Source: Leucobacter soli
GTDB lineage: Bacteria > Actinomycetota > Actinomycetes > Actinomycetales > Microbacteriaceae
Length of the DNA: 64,000 bases
Assembly (NCBI RefSeq): GCF_910593785.1
Contig: NZ_CAJVAP010000012.1
Span: forward strand, 1-64,000
Direction of reading: 5' to 3'
In this document: positions 41,177-50,905 of the stretch, piece after piece
Position numbering within the stretch: position 1 is the first letter of the stretch
Layout of the letters: every line of letters starts with the position of its first letter
The notes under the pieces: model-generated
Seen by the model: only the letters and a program-made list of their open reading frames with translations
Told to the model about the DNA's origin: nothing
The model's database searches: none
Position numbers and translations under genes: made by a program

Positions 41177-42757
41177 TCACTCGGCGAATGCGAGCGAGTT
41201 GAACGAGCGGTTGATGCCGAGGCCCGACGCGTCCTCCTCGATCATGCCGACGACCTTCTCGTTGTAGCCGTACACGGTGTTGGTGTAGACGGGAACGATG
41301 AAGCCGCCGCGCTCGAACTGGATCTCCTGCAGCCGCTTGACTGCCGCGGCCTGCTCGTCCGGATCCATGGTAAGCGACGCCTGCTCGAAGGCCTCGTTGA
41401 ACTCGTCGTCCGAGAAGCCGGTCATGTTGAATCCGGGCTCCGGCCCGTCCGCGAGAGCCGCCATCGGCAGGACGTGGGTGAGGGGGAAGCCCTCCGCACT
41501 GAAATCCCACTTGTCGCCCGGGTTGTCGGCCCAGTACTCGCCCGGCTGCAGCACGTCGACCCGGAGGTCGACGCCGATCTCCTTGGCGTTCTCGGCCATG
41601 ACCTTGGCGAGCGGTTCGTAGCTCGCCGTGACCGTCAGAGGGATGGTGCCGGCCGTGGTGAGGCCCGACTTCTCGGCGAGCTCCTTCGCCTTGGTCAGGT
41701 CCTGGGAGCGCTGCAGGCTCGTGTCGAGGTTCGGATCGAACGCGCCGTAGATGTCGGAGGCGACGCGGCCGCGGCCTCCGTAGACCGCGTCGAGCACCTG
41801 CTGGCGGTCGATCGCGTAGCGCATGGCCTGGCGCGCGTCGACGTTCGAGAACGGGCCGTCGCCGTTGACCTTCATCGTCAGCGGGAAGATGTAGCTGGTC
41901 GGGGCATCGGTGGTGAGGTAGCCGGTGCCCGCTTCGACGCGGGCGGCCTGGATCGGCGGGATCTTGGCGGCGTCGAGCTGGCCGGAGAGCAGCGCGTTGA
42001 TGCGGGTGTCGTCGTCGACGATGCCGTGGATCTCGAGCTCGTCGAACGACGCCACCTGGCCGTGGTAGTTGTCGAAGCGCTCGAACTGGACCAGGCCGTT
42101 CTTGTCGTACGCGACCAGCTTGAACGGGCCGGTCGAGACCGGGTTCTCCAGGTCGAAGTCGACGGGGACCAGGCCCATGATGCCGCCGTCCGCGATGTTC
42201 AGGTCGAACCAGCTCATCGGGGATTTGAGGGTGAGCTCGACCGTGTTCGCGTCGAGCGCCTTCATGGTCTTGATCTGCGTGAACTGGCTGCGCGCGGTGG
42301 CGCCCAGCTCGGGATCGAGGATGCGCTCGATCGAGAAGATCACGTCGTCGGCGTCGAGGGTCTTGCCGTGGTGGAACTCGACCCCTTCCTTGATGCGCAG
42401 CGTCCAGACGTCGCCGGTCTCGTTCGGGGTCAGCTCCTCGGCCAGTACGTTCGTGATGCTGCCCGAGTTGCCGATGATGTTGATCTGCTCGTAGAACGAG
42501 GCGCAGATGAACGAGTTCATGCGGTCGCCGAACGACTTGTGCGGATCGAGCAGGGCCGCGGCGTCGCCGCCCTCGGTGCCGATGCGGAAGAGCCCGCCCG
42601 CGACGGCGGCACCGCCGCCGGCACCGCCCGAGGCGGCCGGCGCGCCGGTCGCGCAGCTTGCGAGGGTCAGTGCGCCGCCGACACCGGCGAGGCCGAGAAA
42701 GGCGCGGCGCTGCAGCTCGGCGCTGCGGAGTTCGCGAAGGATATTGCGAGTAGTCAT
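41177..42757 (-). CDS. Dipeptide-type ABC transporter substrate-binding lipoprotein
   Basis: 526 residues from ATG at 42757. The N-terminus contains QRRAFLGLAGVGGALTLASC: a twin-arginine-like motif followed by a lipobox ASC, suggesting Tat-exported lipoprotein. The mature protein is an SBP_bac_5 family member (VSTGPFKLVAYDKNG, NVDARQAMRYAIDRQQVLDAVYGG). Such proteins bind peptides but also opines, glycosides and other organics, and in a catabolic cluster the ligand need not be a peptide. First gene of the operon. Confidence 0.93.
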   Translation of the reverse strand: MTTRNILRELRSAELQRRAFLGLAGVGGALTLASCATGAPAASGGAGGGAAVAGGLFRIGTEGGDAAALLDPHKSFGDRMNSFICASFYEQINIIGNSGSITNVLAEELTPNETGDVWTLRIKEGVEFHHGKTLDADDVIFSIERILDPELGATARSQFTQIKTMKALDANTVELTLKSPMSWFDLNIADGGIMGLVPVDFDLENPVSTGPFKLVAYDKNGLVQFERFDNYHGQVASFDELEIHGIVDDDTRINALLSGQLDAAKIPPIQAARVEAGTGYLTTDAPTSYIFPLTMKVNGDGPFSNVDARQAMRYAIDRQQVLDAVYGGRGRVASDIYGAFDPNLDTSLQRSQDLTKAKELAEKSGLTTAGTIPLTVTASYEPLAKVMAENAKEIGVDLRVDVLQPGEYWADNPGDKWDFSAEGFPLTHVLPMAALADGPEPGFNMTGFSDDEFNEAFEQASLTMDPDEQAAAVKRLQEIQFERGGFIVPVYTNTVYGYNEKVVGMIEEDASGLGINRSFNSLAFAE

Positions 42758-42965
42758 GGTTCCTGAAACTTCCTTGTTCACGGACTGGTGGATCGAGCGG
42801 ATCGGCCGCTACGCCGTCGGGTTCGGCGGCGGGCGCCCGCCTGAGTGCTGTTGTATTCTGCCGAGCCGGGTCTCGGACGGTCTTTGGTCCGTCGCACAGT
42901 GAATCCGGTTCTTTCTGGTCGGCGGTCGGGTGAGCAGGCCTCTGCGTCCGGCTGCCGGGTCGCGA

Positions 42966-44300
42966 TTACGGGATGGAGGGCACGACCTCCTCCTGCGGGA
43001 CGCTGTAGCGGGCGCGGAGCAGGCTCTCGGCGCCGTACTCCAGGCTGTCGGTCCGCGTGTTCGCGGTGATGATGTCGCGGAGGTACCGCTGGAGACGCGC
43101 CTCGCCGGCGAGCTGCGTGGTGCCGGCGGTCTTCACGAGCGACTGCACGGCGTCCCAGACGAGCTGCTGCGCGACGAAGTGGGTATAGCTGAGGCGCGAG
43201 GTGCGCTCGGCCGTGAACGGCTGGACGCCGGTCGCGGATTCCTCCGCGTAGATCTCGTACAGGCGGGCGGCGTGCTGCACGCTGCCCGCCGCCGCGTCGA
43301 TCTGTGCCTGGGCGATACCGTAGGTGCGGCGCCAGTCCTCGTGCTCGATGCGCTTCGAACCGTCTGCGGCGTACGGCGCCTTCGATCCGAAGATCACCCG
43401 CTCGTACTCGTCGAGCGCGGCGTAGCCGAGGCCGATGCAGACGGCGGCCACCTCGCCCTCGGCGAAGGCGCCGAAGGTGCCAGCGTAGACCGTGTTGCCG
43501 TGCAGCTCGCTGCCGACCGTGGGGCCCTCCCAGTCGCGCATCCAGTTGCACGGAACGACCATGTGCTCGGGCACGAACGCGTCCGCGATCCGGATCGAGT
43601 TCGAACCGCTGCCCCGCATGCCGAGCACCTGGCCCCAGTCGCCGATGATCTCGTAGTCGTCTCGGGGGACGACGAGCCAGGCCGACTCGCCCGTCTCCGG
43701 CAGCACGGCCGTCGGGTGGAAGTGCGTCGAGTAGGGTGCGCCGGAGCAGTAGCGCCAGAAGCCCGAGATCCGGTACCCGCCGTCGACCGGGGTCACTCGC
43801 ACGTCGCTGCCACCGCTGCTGGAGCCCGGCGCGAGGAAGTAGTCGCCGACGCCGAAGATCTCGCGCTGCGCGCGCTCGGGCCAGTAGGAGCCGATCTGCA
43901 GGTTATGGCCCGCTCCCAGCGACACGCACCAGGCGGTCGACGGGCAGCCCCGGGCGATCTCGGAGATCAGGCGGAAGTATCCCGGGATCCCGATCTCCTC
44001 GCCCCCGAAGCGCCGCGGGCGCAGCGCGCGGTAGATCCCGCGCTCCGCGAAGAACTCGTGCACCTCCGGGCTGTACGTCGCCTCCGCCTCGGTGCGCGCC
44101 TGGTTGGCGCGCAGCGTAGGGCGGATCTCGCGGGCGCTCCGCAGCAGGCCGTCGATCCGCTCGCGCAGTTCGGGGTCAGCCTCGGTCGACGGGCCGAGGC
44201 TGCTCGGACCGCTCAGCCCGAAGTCGCTCGTGTCGGCCGGCGGGAAGAGGATCGCCGTCTCCCGCCGTGTGGAGCTCTTGAGAAATTCACCGCGCGACAT
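42966..44300 (-). CDS. Group D flavin-dependent monooxygenase (acyl-CoA-dehydrogenase fold), A
   Basis: 444 residues from ATG at 44300. Conserved acyl-CoA-dehydrogenase-fold motifs shared with the two paralogues in the window: EIARGCPSTAWCVSL, FWRYCSGAPYSTHF, GMRGSGSNSIRI and EGEVAAVCIGLGYAALDEYE. HpaB, HsaA, DszC and related aromatic hydroxylases are built this way and use FMNH2 or FADH2 from a separate reductase; no small flavin reductase gene is in the window. Divergent from paralogue B. The dipeptide-type importer follows on the same strand, 208 bases away, suggesting joint induction. Substrate unknown. Confidence 0.88.
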   Translation of the reverse strand: MSRGEFLKSSTRRETAILFPPADTSDFGLSGPSSLGPSTEADPELRERIDGLLRSAREIRPTLRANQARTEAEATYSPEVHEFFAERGIYRALRPRRFGGEEIGIPGYFRLISEIARGCPSTAWCVSLGAGHNLQIGSYWPERAQREIFGVGDYFLAPGSSSGGSDVRVTPVDGGYRISGFWRYCSGAPYSTHFHPTAVLPETGESAWLVVPRDDYEIIGDWGQVLGMRGSGSNSIRIADAFVPEHMVVPCNWMRDWEGPTVGSELHGNTVYAGTFGAFAEGEVAAVCIGLGYAALDEYERVIFGSKAPYAADGSKRIEHEDWRRTYGIAQAQIDAAAGSVQHAARLYEIYAEESATGVQPFTAERTSRLSYTHFVAQQLVWDAVQSLVKTAGTTQLAGEARLQRYLRDIITANTRTDSLEYGAESLLRARYSVPQEEVVPSIP

Positions 44301-44396
44301 GCGTGTGCCAGCCTTCCTGAGAGGGGGTCGATGCGTCTCCCCCGGGCGACGAGCACCGCCCGCCATCGGAGACGACTCGAGGACAAGAGCCAGCTT

Positions 44397-44446
44397 GGCC
44401 GACGGGAGTCGGCCGCCGATGTTTCCGCGAGACAGATATTCGGCGG
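44397..44446. promoter_or_regulatory. Inverted repeats between divergent flavin monooxygenase genes
   Basis: GGCCGAC-GGGA-GTCGGCC (44397-44414) is a perfect seven-base hairpin, immediately followed by CCGCCGA (44413-44419) and TCGGCGG (44440-44446), perfect arms 20 bases apart. The 254-base divergent region holds the promoters of both genes; these repeats are candidate operators. Confidence 0.5.
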
Positions 44447-44554
44447 AGTCATGTGCCGCCGACCAATCGGCCCGCCCGCCCGCGATTCCTAGGCTTGGCC
44501 CTGGATCTCTCGACCCGCGTCGAGCCGACTACTCGAACACAGGAGTGAAGAACG

Positions 44555-45859
44555 ATGACCAGAGACGTGCAGACCCCGCCGGGCACCGCGCTGATGGACG
44601 GGCAGCGTCTGGGGGCGTTCGCCCCGGGGCCCCGGGGCGCCGAGTTCGATTCGGCTCGCCTCTACGTGACGAACGATGCGGATGCGGCCGAACTGCAGCA
44701 CCTCCTGGACGTCGCCCGGGAGCTGCGCCCTGTCCTGCGCGAGCGGCAGCAGGCGACCGAGGATGCGGGGCGCTACGCGCCCGACATCCATGAGCGCTTC
44801 TGGGAGGAGGGCTTCTACCGCATCCTCCAGCCGCGCGCGCTGGGCGGACTCGAACTCGGCGTCGCCGCCTTCTTCCGCGTCGTCAGCGAGATCGCCCGGG
44901 GCTGCCCATCGACCGGCTGGTGCCTGTGCCTCGGCGCCGGGCACGCCCTGCAGATCGCCTCGTACTACGGCGAGGAGGCGCAGGCCGAGGTCTTCGGCGC
45001 CCGCGGGCAGGTCGTCGCCGCATCGAGCGGCGGCGGGCAGAACATGACGCTTGTGCGCGAGGCCGGCGGTTACCGTCTCTCGGGCACCTGGCGCTACTGC
45101 TCGGGCTCGCCGTACTCGACGCACTTCCTGCCGCTCGTCCCGAACCCCGCGGGCGGTGACGCGCACTGGCTGATCCTCGACCGCGGCCAGTTCGAGGTGC
45201 TCGACGACTGGGGCGACGTCATCGGCATGCGCGGCAGCGGCTCGAACTCGATCCGCGTCGAGGGAGCCTTCGTGCCCGACCGCCTCATCATCGAGCAGAG
45301 CTTCAACCTCTTCCACTCGGGCGACACCCCCGGCAGCGCGCTGCACGGCAATCCCGAGTACGGCGGCGTCTTCCGCGGCTTCGCGGAGGGCGAGATCGCC
45401 GCCGTGGCGGTGGGCCTCGGCTATGCCGCGGTCGACGAGCTGGTGGCGCATGCCGCAACGAAGAAGCTGCGCGGCACCGGAGAGCCGAAGGCGCAGCACA
45501 TCGACTTCCAGCGCGCGACCGGCCTCGCCTTCGCGACCGCGGACTCGGCCGCCGCGCTCTCCACTTCCGGGGGTCGGCTCTATCGCGACAACGCCCGCCG
45601 CTCGGTCGAAGGGGCCGAGCCCTTCACCACCGACAAGGCGCTGCGCATAGCGAGCGTGTACTTCACGGCCGAGCGTCTCGTCTGGGAGACGCTCGACCAG
45701 GTGATGCGCGCCACCGGGTCGAGCGAGATGATGCGCGGCAAGCGCATGGAGCGCTACGCGCGGGACGCCGTCACCATCCGGTCGCGCACCGACCAGCTCG
45801 AATTCGACGCGAGCTCGGTGGGCGCCGCCTACCTGCTCGCGGAGCAGCCGGAGGCCTGA
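44555..45859 (+). CDS. Group D flavin-dependent monooxygenase (acyl-CoA-dehydrogenase fold), B
   Basis: 434 residues from ATG at 44555 with AGGAG upstream. Shares EIARGCPSTGWCLCLGAGH, WRYCSGSPYSTHFLP, GMRGSGSNSIRVE and EGEIAAVAVGLGYAAVDEL with paralogue A (42966) and C (54065). The N-terminal 40 residues differ among the three, while the core is clearly homologous over its full length. A two-component partner reductase is expected but not seen. Ends just before a strong bidirectional terminator. Confidence 0.88.
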   Translation: MTRDVQTPPGTALMDGQRLGAFAPGPRGAEFDSARLYVTNDADAAELQHLLDVARELRPVLRERQQATEDAGRYAPDIHERFWEEGFYRILQPRALGGLELGVAAFFRVVSEIARGCPSTGWCLCLGAGHALQIASYYGEEAQAEVFGARGQVVAASSGGGQNMTLVREAGGYRLSGTWRYCSGSPYSTHFLPLVPNPAGGDAHWLILDRGQFEVLDDWGDVIGMRGSGSNSIRVEGAFVPDRLIIEQSFNLFHSGDTPGSALHGNPEYGGVFRGFAEGEIAAVAVGLGYAAVDELVAHAATKKLRGTGEPKAQHIDFQRATGLAFATADSAAALSTSGGRLYRDNARRSVEGAEPFTTDKALRIASVYFTAERLVWETLDQVMRATGSSEMMRGKRMERYARDAVTIRSRTDQLEFDASSVGAAYLLAEQPEA

Positions 45860-45888
45860 CGCGCCGTACCGGTGCTCCCCGGGCGAGC

Positions 45889-45930
45889 GGAAGAACCCGA
45901 GCAGTCTGCGCAGACCGCTCGGGTTCTTCC
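45889..45930. terminator. Bidirectional terminator hairpin
   Basis: GGAAGAACCCGAGC (45889-45902) pairs perfectly with GCTCGGGTTCTTCC (45917-45930); the loop itself contains the palindrome GTCTGCGCAGAC, extending the structure. Between the convergent monooxygenase B and DapB-like genes. Confidence 0.85.
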
Positions 45931-45944
45931 GACGACGTCGGCGA

Positions 45945-46949
45945 TCAGCCCCGATAGGCGATCGCGGGCATCTCCGCGTGCTTCACCCAGCCGGGTGCGG
46001 CATCGATCACGTCCTGCAGGCGATTGACCACCTGACCGGTGACCTGGTGGGCGCCGGAGGAGAACTCGGTCTCCATCCGCAGGTTCGGCACCCCCTCGAT
46101 CTCCCAGGATTCCCCGCTGTCGTGCACGCCGGGCTTGAGGATGCCGGAGACGGTGAACTCGAGCAGCGGCTCTCCCTCGGCCTGCGGATCCCGCCGTACC
46201 CGGTCGCGCAGGCCGACGATCTCGCCGACGGCGATATCGCGGTCGAGCGCCCAGCTCCAGGTGGGCGTCTCGGCGAGCACGTACTCCGTCGTCACCGTGC
46301 GGGGCCCCTCGGGCAGGCCGAGCCTATCGGCCAGGCCGTCGAGCGCGGGCAGCGCGAAGGGCGGCCGCGGCATGTTCGGCTGCCAGTCGACCGGAGCTGG
46401 GTCGCCGTCCGGGCGCTCGCCGACGCCGAGGGACGAGAGGATCTCCGGCCCGCAGGTGTCGGGGTTCCAGCGGGACTCCCAGCGGATCGCGTCGACGCGA
46501 TGGGCCGCGCCGATGATCTGCGCCCCGAGTCCGATCCAGAAGGCGTCCTCGTGTCCGCCGCCGTAGACGGTGACGCCGTGCTCGCGCGCCAGAGCGTCGA
46601 TGCGACGTGTCGCGTCGGGCGAGGTGCGCCAGGGGTGGGACGCCTCCTCGGCGATCGTGATGGCGTTGGCGCCGGCCAGGATCACCGTCTCGAGGAACGG
46701 CTCGTGGTCCGCCAGATAGCTGTTCGTCGTGAGGATCACGATGTCGGGCTCCGTCCGTGCGAACTCGCCGGCGGCGTCGTCGGAGACGATCACACCGGTC
46801 GGCTCGTCGAGTCCGACGACCTCGCTCAGATCCTTGCCGACCTTCTGCGGGCTCCGCGCGATCGCGGCGACGATCGGGATCCCGCGCTGTACGAGCAGCC
46901 GTGCCGCGCTCGCACCCATCTCACCGATTCCGTACAGTGCGACCTTCAT
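45945..46949 (-). CDS. DapB-like NAD(P)-dependent dehydrogenase/reductase
   Basis: 334 residues from ATG at 46949 with AGAGGAG upstream. The Rossmann motif VALYGIGEMGASAARLL opens the protein, and the overall layout (N-terminal nucleotide domain, then a domain with YGGGHEDAFW) resembles dihydrodipicolinate-reductase-like dehydrogenases such as 2,4-diaminopentanoate dehydrogenase. True DapB is shorter (about 250 residues). It follows the ribose-type binding protein by 80 bases including a hairpin, so it may act on the imported compound. Reaction unassigned. Confidence 0.75.
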   Translation of the reverse strand: MKVALYGIGEMGASAARLLVQRGIPIVAAIARSPQKVGKDLSEVVGLDEPTGVIVSDDAAGEFARTEPDIVILTTNSYLADHEPFLETVILAGANAITIAEEASHPWRTSPDATRRIDALAREHGVTVYGGGHEDAFWIGLGAQIIGAAHRVDAIRWESRWNPDTCGPEILSSLGVGERPDGDPAPVDWQPNMPRPPFALPALDGLADRLGLPEGPRTVTTEYVLAETPTWSWALDRDIAVGEIVGLRDRVRRDPQAEGEPLLEFTVSGILKPGVHDSGESWEIEGVPNLRMETEFSSGAHQVTGQVVNRLQDVIDAAPGWVKHAEMPAIAYRG

Positions 46950-46988
46950 GATTCTCCTCTGCTCCATCCGTTCGTGATCGTGCGGGTT

Positions 46989-47025
46989 CGGGGGTGGGCC
47001 GGCGCGGTGCGTCGGCCCACCCCCG
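46989..47025 (-). terminator. Hairpin after ABC binding-protein gene
   Basis: CGGGGGTGGGCCG (46989-47001) pairs perfectly with CGGCCCACCCCCG (47013-47025), 11-base loop. Placed four bases after the binding-protein stop and before the DapB-like gene; a terminator or mRNA-stabilising element. Confidence 0.75.
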
Positions 47026-47029
47026 CGGC

Positions 47030-48058
47030 TCACCACTCCGCGGTGAAGAGGTCCGCGTTGCTCTGGTCGATGATGCGCGGCAGCTCGGGGAAGAGCTCGT
47101 TCACGTTCAACGCGGCGGGATCGGGGATCGCCTCGCCCTTCGCGGCTGCGATGGCACGGAGGCCCGCCTGGTATCCGAGCTCGTTCGGGAAGAGCGGCAC
47201 GGTGCCGTACATGTCGCCGTTCTTCACGGCTTCGAGGCCGCGCTCGCTGGCGCCGTCGCCGATCAGCTTGACCTTGCCGATGAGACCGAGCTCCTCGAGC
47301 ACCGGGATCACCGCGACGGTGGTGGTGTCGCCCGAACCGGTGTAGACGGAAGCGTCCGGGTTGGCGCGCAGCAGATCGGTCGCCACGGGGACCGCGGATG
47401 CGGCGTCGTAGGCGTCCTCGCCCCAGGCGACGAACTCGATGTTCGGGTGATCCTGCACCCGCTCCTCCCAGCTCTCGACGCGGATGTTCTCAGGGGTGTA
47501 GCCCTTGAAGCCGATGACCGAGACGACCTTGCAGGGGTCGATGCCCTCGCAGGCGTTGACGATGATGTCGAACATCTGGCCGTAGTACTCCTCGGGGTTC
47601 AGCACGACCGAACCTGCCTGGCCCTCGATCTGGATCTCGGTCGAACGCGGGTCCGGCCCGAGCGCCGTCCAGCCCGAGACGACCGGGATGCCCGCGGCGA
47701 TGGCCTCCTCTGCGCAGATGGTCAGCGCCTGGCCGTCCGCCGCGTCGAGCACGATGGCGTCGTAGGTCTTCGCCGTGACGATGTCCTGGCACTTCTTGTC
47801 CTGGCCGTCGGCCGAGGAGTCCTCGGCCGCCACGAGGTCGACCGCGGCGCCCTGCTCGGCGCCCGCGCGCTCGACGCCGGCCAGCTGCGCCTTGGTGAAG
47901 TCCGAGACGTGGCCGACCAGGTAGGCCACCTTCACCTCACCGGTCGCGTCGCCGCCGTCGCCGCTGTCACCGCCCTGCCCCGAAGCGCAACCGGTCAGGG
48001 CGAGCCCCAGACCGAGCGCGCCTGCCACGAATACGCGTGTGCGTGTCTTTCCCATCAT
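47030..48058 (-). CDS. Ribose-type ABC transporter substrate-binding lipoprotein
   Basis: 342 residues from ATG at 48058 with AAGGAG upstream (a second ATG follows directly). Signal peptide with lipobox LTGC. The mature part is a Peripla_BP_4 (RbsB-like) protein: VAYLVGHVSDFTKAQLAGVERAG, DAIVLDAADGQALTICAEEA, VYTGSGDTTTVAVIPVLEE. Ligands of this group are usually sugars, but also polyols, autoinducer-2 and aromatic-derived compounds. On the minus strand the operon runs ATPase, permease, binding protein, then the DapB-like enzyme. Confidence 0.92.
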   Translation of the reverse strand: MMGKTRTRVFVAGALGLGLALTGCASGQGGDSGDGGDATGEVKVAYLVGHVSDFTKAQLAGVERAGAEQGAAVDLVAAEDSSADGQDKKCQDIVTAKTYDAIVLDAADGQALTICAEEAIAAGIPVVSGWTALGPDPRSTEIQIEGQAGSVVLNPEEYYGQMFDIIVNACEGIDPCKVVSVIGFKGYTPENIRVESWEERVQDHPNIEFVAWGEDAYDAASAVPVATDLLRANPDASVYTGSGDTTTVAVIPVLEELGLIGKVKLIGDGASERGLEAVKNGDMYGTVPLFPNELGYQAGLRAIAAAKGEAIPDPAALNVNELFPELPRIIDQSNADLFTAEW

Positions 48059-48129
48059 GTGCTCCTTCGCATCTTGATTTCTGAATGGTGAATGGGTGCG
48101 CGGGCGCAGACCTGCGCCCGCCTCGGTCC

Positions 48130-49176
48130 TCATGCCGCGCTGCTGCGCTTCCTGCCCCACACGTCGAGGGCGACGGCGAGGATGATGACCGCGCCGACGA
48201 AGATCTTGTTGTAGAGCGGATCGAGCCCGAGCAGGTTGAAGCCGTTGTTGATCAGCGCGAACAGCATGACGCCGACGACGGTGCGCCAGATCGCACCGGA
48301 TCCGCCCATGAGCGAGGTGCCGCCGACGAGCACTGCCGCGATCGCGTCGAACTCGATGCCCAGGCCGGCTTGCGCATCGACGCTCAGCGTGCGGCTCATC
48401 GTGATGAGGCCGGCCATCGCGGCGGCCACGCCGCCGATCACGTACGTCCAGGTGCGCACCATCGAGACGTTCACGCCGGAGAGCCGCGCGGCGTAGTCGT
48501 TGCTGCCGACTGCGAAGATGTGCCGGCCGAACACCGTGAACTTCAGGATGAAGCCGCAGACGAGGGCGAAGACGATGAAGATGATCACCGGCGCGCGCAC
48601 GCCGAGGAACAGCGGCGCCCGTGAGAGGGAGCTGAAGGCCTGGGCGGTCACCACCACGATGAAGCCGCCCGTGATCACGTAGGCGAGGCCGCGGTAGATC
48701 AACGACATCGCGAGCGTCGCGACGAAGAAGTTGATCCGGCCGTAGGTCACGATCGCGCCGTTCAGCAGACCGGCCAGGAATCCGACGCCGAGGCCGGTGA
48801 GCACGCCCAACGCGATCGATCCCGTCGCGTTCATCACCAGACTCGTGCTGATCGTCGCGACGCCGAAGATCGCGCCGAGCGAGAGGTCGAAGCCGCCGGC
48901 GATCAGCGTCAACGTCATCGCGCAGGCGATGATGCCGACGGCCGCGTTCTGGCTCAGGATGTTCAGGAGGTTGCCAGGGGTGAGGAACGCGTCCGACGCG
49001 AACGCCATGACGACGAACAGCACGACGGTCGCCGCGACGATGCCGTACTCGCGCAGCAGATCGAGGACGAGCGCCCCTCCCCTCGGACGCGTCTGGAGCG
49101 GGATCGAGATCGTATCCGTCGGCGGGTGCTCCACGCGCACACTGATACCGCCGTTGTCGCTGTTCTTCACTACCAT
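48130..49176 (-). CDS. Ribose-type ABC transporter permease
   Basis: 348 residues from ATG at 49176 (ATG at 49188 is an alternative). BPD_transp_2 family, about eight to ten membrane spans, with GGFDLSLGAIFGVATI and the later FGRHIFAVGSNDYAARLSGVN and VLVGGTSLMGGSG typical of RbsC-like permeases. Lies between ATPase and binding-protein genes. Confidence 0.94.
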   Translation of the reverse strand: MVVKNSDNGGISVRVEHPPTDTISIPLQTRPRGGALVLDLLREYGIVAATVVLFVVMAFASDAFLTPGNLLNILSQNAAVGIIACAMTLTLIAGGFDLSLGAIFGVATISTSLVMNATGSIALGVLTGLGVGFLAGLLNGAIVTYGRINFFVATLAMSLIYRGLAYVITGGFIVVVTAQAFSSLSRAPLFLGVRAPVIIFIVFALVCGFILKFTVFGRHIFAVGSNDYAARLSGVNVSMVRTWTYVIGGVAAAMAGLITMSRTLSVDAQAGLGIEFDAIAAVLVGGTSLMGGSGAIWRTVVGVMLFALINNGFNLLGLDPLYNKIFVGAVIILAVALDVWGRKRSSAA

Positions 49177-49223
49177 TTCCCCTTGCATCGACCGTTCGGG
49201 CTTCGGACTCACGGTTCGCCGGT

Positions 49224-50768
49224 TCAGGCGAACGCGGCCGTGAGCACCGCTTCCTCCTGCGACTCGAGGTCGCCCGTGAACTCCTCGACGAGCCTGCCCC
49301 GGCTCATCACGTACACCCGATCCGACAGCCCGAGCAGCTCTTCGAGCTCGCTCGAGACCAGCAGGATCGCCATTCCCTCGTCTGCGAGCGCGCGCAGCAC
49401 CTTGTAGATCGATGCCTTCGCGCCGATGTCGACGCCGCGCGTCGGCTCGTCGATCATCAGCAGCCGCGGCACGTCGACCAACCACTTCGCGATCGCGACC
49501 TTCTGCTGGTTGCCCCCGGAGAGCGTCGACACGGGGTCGGTGCTCCTGCCGAGTTTGATCCCCAGCTCGCGGATCATCTCCTCGATCCGCTGCGACTCCC
49601 GCCGGCTGCGAATGATGCCGCCCGGCGAGATCCGCCCCAGCGCCGGGAGCACGATGTTCTCGTGGATCGAGCGCCCCATCAGCAGCCCCTGCGACTTCCG
49701 CGACTCCGGCACCAGTGCGAGCCCGTTCTTCATCGCATCGGCCGGCGAACGGTGCGTGACGGGCTTGCCCGCCACCGCGATGGTGCCCGCGTCGACGGCA
49801 TCGGCGCCGAAGACCGCGCGGAGCGTCTCGGTGCGCCCGCTCCCGACCAGGCCGCCGAGTCCGACGATCTCCCCGGCGCGGACGGTGAATCCGACGTCCT
49901 TCAGCACGCCCTGGCGGCTCAGTCCCTCCACCGCCAGCACCGTGTCGCCGGTGTGCGCGACCCGCTTCTCGGGGAACACCGAGTCCAGGCTCCGACCGAG
50001 CATGCCGAGCACGAGGCTGTCCTTGGTCTCGTCCGCAGTGGCCGAGGTGCGGACGCGCTGCCCATCCTTCATCACGGTGACGGTGTCGGTGATCTCGAGC
50101 ACCTCGTCGAGGAAGTGCGAGACGAAGACGATCGAGGTGCCCTGCGCCTTGAGGCTGCGGATCACGCCGTGGAGCTGCTCGACCTCGCGGCGTGAGAGCG
50201 GGGCGGTCGGCTCGTCCATGACGATGAGTTCCGAGCTGCGCGCGAGTGCCCGGAGGATCTCGACCCGCTGCTGGTCGGCGACGCGCAGGTCCCCCGCGAT
50301 CGCCCGGGGGTCCAGTCCCGAGAACCCGTACTCCTCGACGAGTCGGTCGAAGTCCTCGAACTGCTGTCGCCGGCTGACCATTCCGAGGCGCGCGTGGTGG
50401 CTGCCGAGGAACACGTTCTCGAGCACCGTGCGGTGGGAGAGGGTCGCGAGCTCCTGATCGATGATGGCGATGCCGTCCTTGCGAGCGTCGCTCGGTCGAC
50501 GGTATCTGACCGGTCGGCCGTTGACGAGGATCCTGCCGCCGTCGGCCGAGACGGAGCCGGCGAGGATCTTGCCGAGCGTCGACTTGCCGGCGCCGTTCTC
50601 GCCGACGAGCGCGTGCACCTCGCCGCGCCGGATGGAGAGGTCGACGCCGCGCAACGCGCGAACACCCCCGTAGCGCTTCTCGACGCCGGTGGCTTCGATG
50701 TGGACGGAGGGTCGATCCGACGGTCGATCCTGAACAGCATCCACGTGTCTTCCCCCTGTCGGCTCCAT
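49224..50768 (-). CDS. Ribose-type ABC transporter double ATPase
   Basis: 514 residues from ATG at 50768 (TTG at 50783 is also in frame). Two ATPase halves as in RbsA: the first has GENGAGKST and LIVMDEPTAPLS with a degenerate signature (VADQQRVEI); the second has a degenerate Walker A region (GLVGSGRTET) and LSGGNQQK with LLMIDEPTRGVD. This asymmetry is normal in the family. First gene of the operon; its upstream 137 bases contain CAGTAGTATCTG near 50836. Confidence 0.94.
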   Translation of the reverse strand: MEPTGGRHVDAVQDRPSDRPSVHIEATGVEKRYGGVRALRGVDLSIRRGEVHALVGENGAGKSTLGKILAGSVSADGGRILVNGRPVRYRRPSDARKDGIAIIDQELATLSHRTVLENVFLGSHHARLGMVSRRQQFEDFDRLVEEYGFSGLDPRAIAGDLRVADQQRVEILRALARSSELIVMDEPTAPLSRREVEQLHGVIRSLKAQGTSIVFVSHFLDEVLEITDTVTVMKDGQRVRTSATADETKDSLVLGMLGRSLDSVFPEKRVAHTGDTVLAVEGLSRQGVLKDVGFTVRAGEIVGLGGLVGSGRTETLRAVFGADAVDAGTIAVAGKPVTHRSPADAMKNGLALVPESRKSQGLLMGRSIHENIVLPALGRISPGGIIRSRRESQRIEEMIRELGIKLGRSTDPVSTLSGGNQQKVAIAKWLVDVPRLLMIDEPTRGVDIGAKASIYKVLRALADEGMAILLVSSELEELLGLSDRVYVMSRGRLVEEFTGDLESQEEAVLTAAFA

Positions 50769-50905
50769 CGCTTGATGCACCAACCTAGCCAGCCCCGGGA
50801 GCGATTCTCAACACTTAGAAGAAACGTTTGGGTCACTTCAGTAGTATCTGTGCTCGCGCACCAGGAACCTCCGGCAAAGAGGGCGGCCCGCACAGCGGCC
50901 GGGAA

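Noticed and set aside
40325-42766. 813-codon plus-strand frame over the dipeptide-type ABC operon
   Set aside because: It covers the complement of well-recognised permease and binding-protein genes and has no family resemblance; a high-GC antisense artefact.
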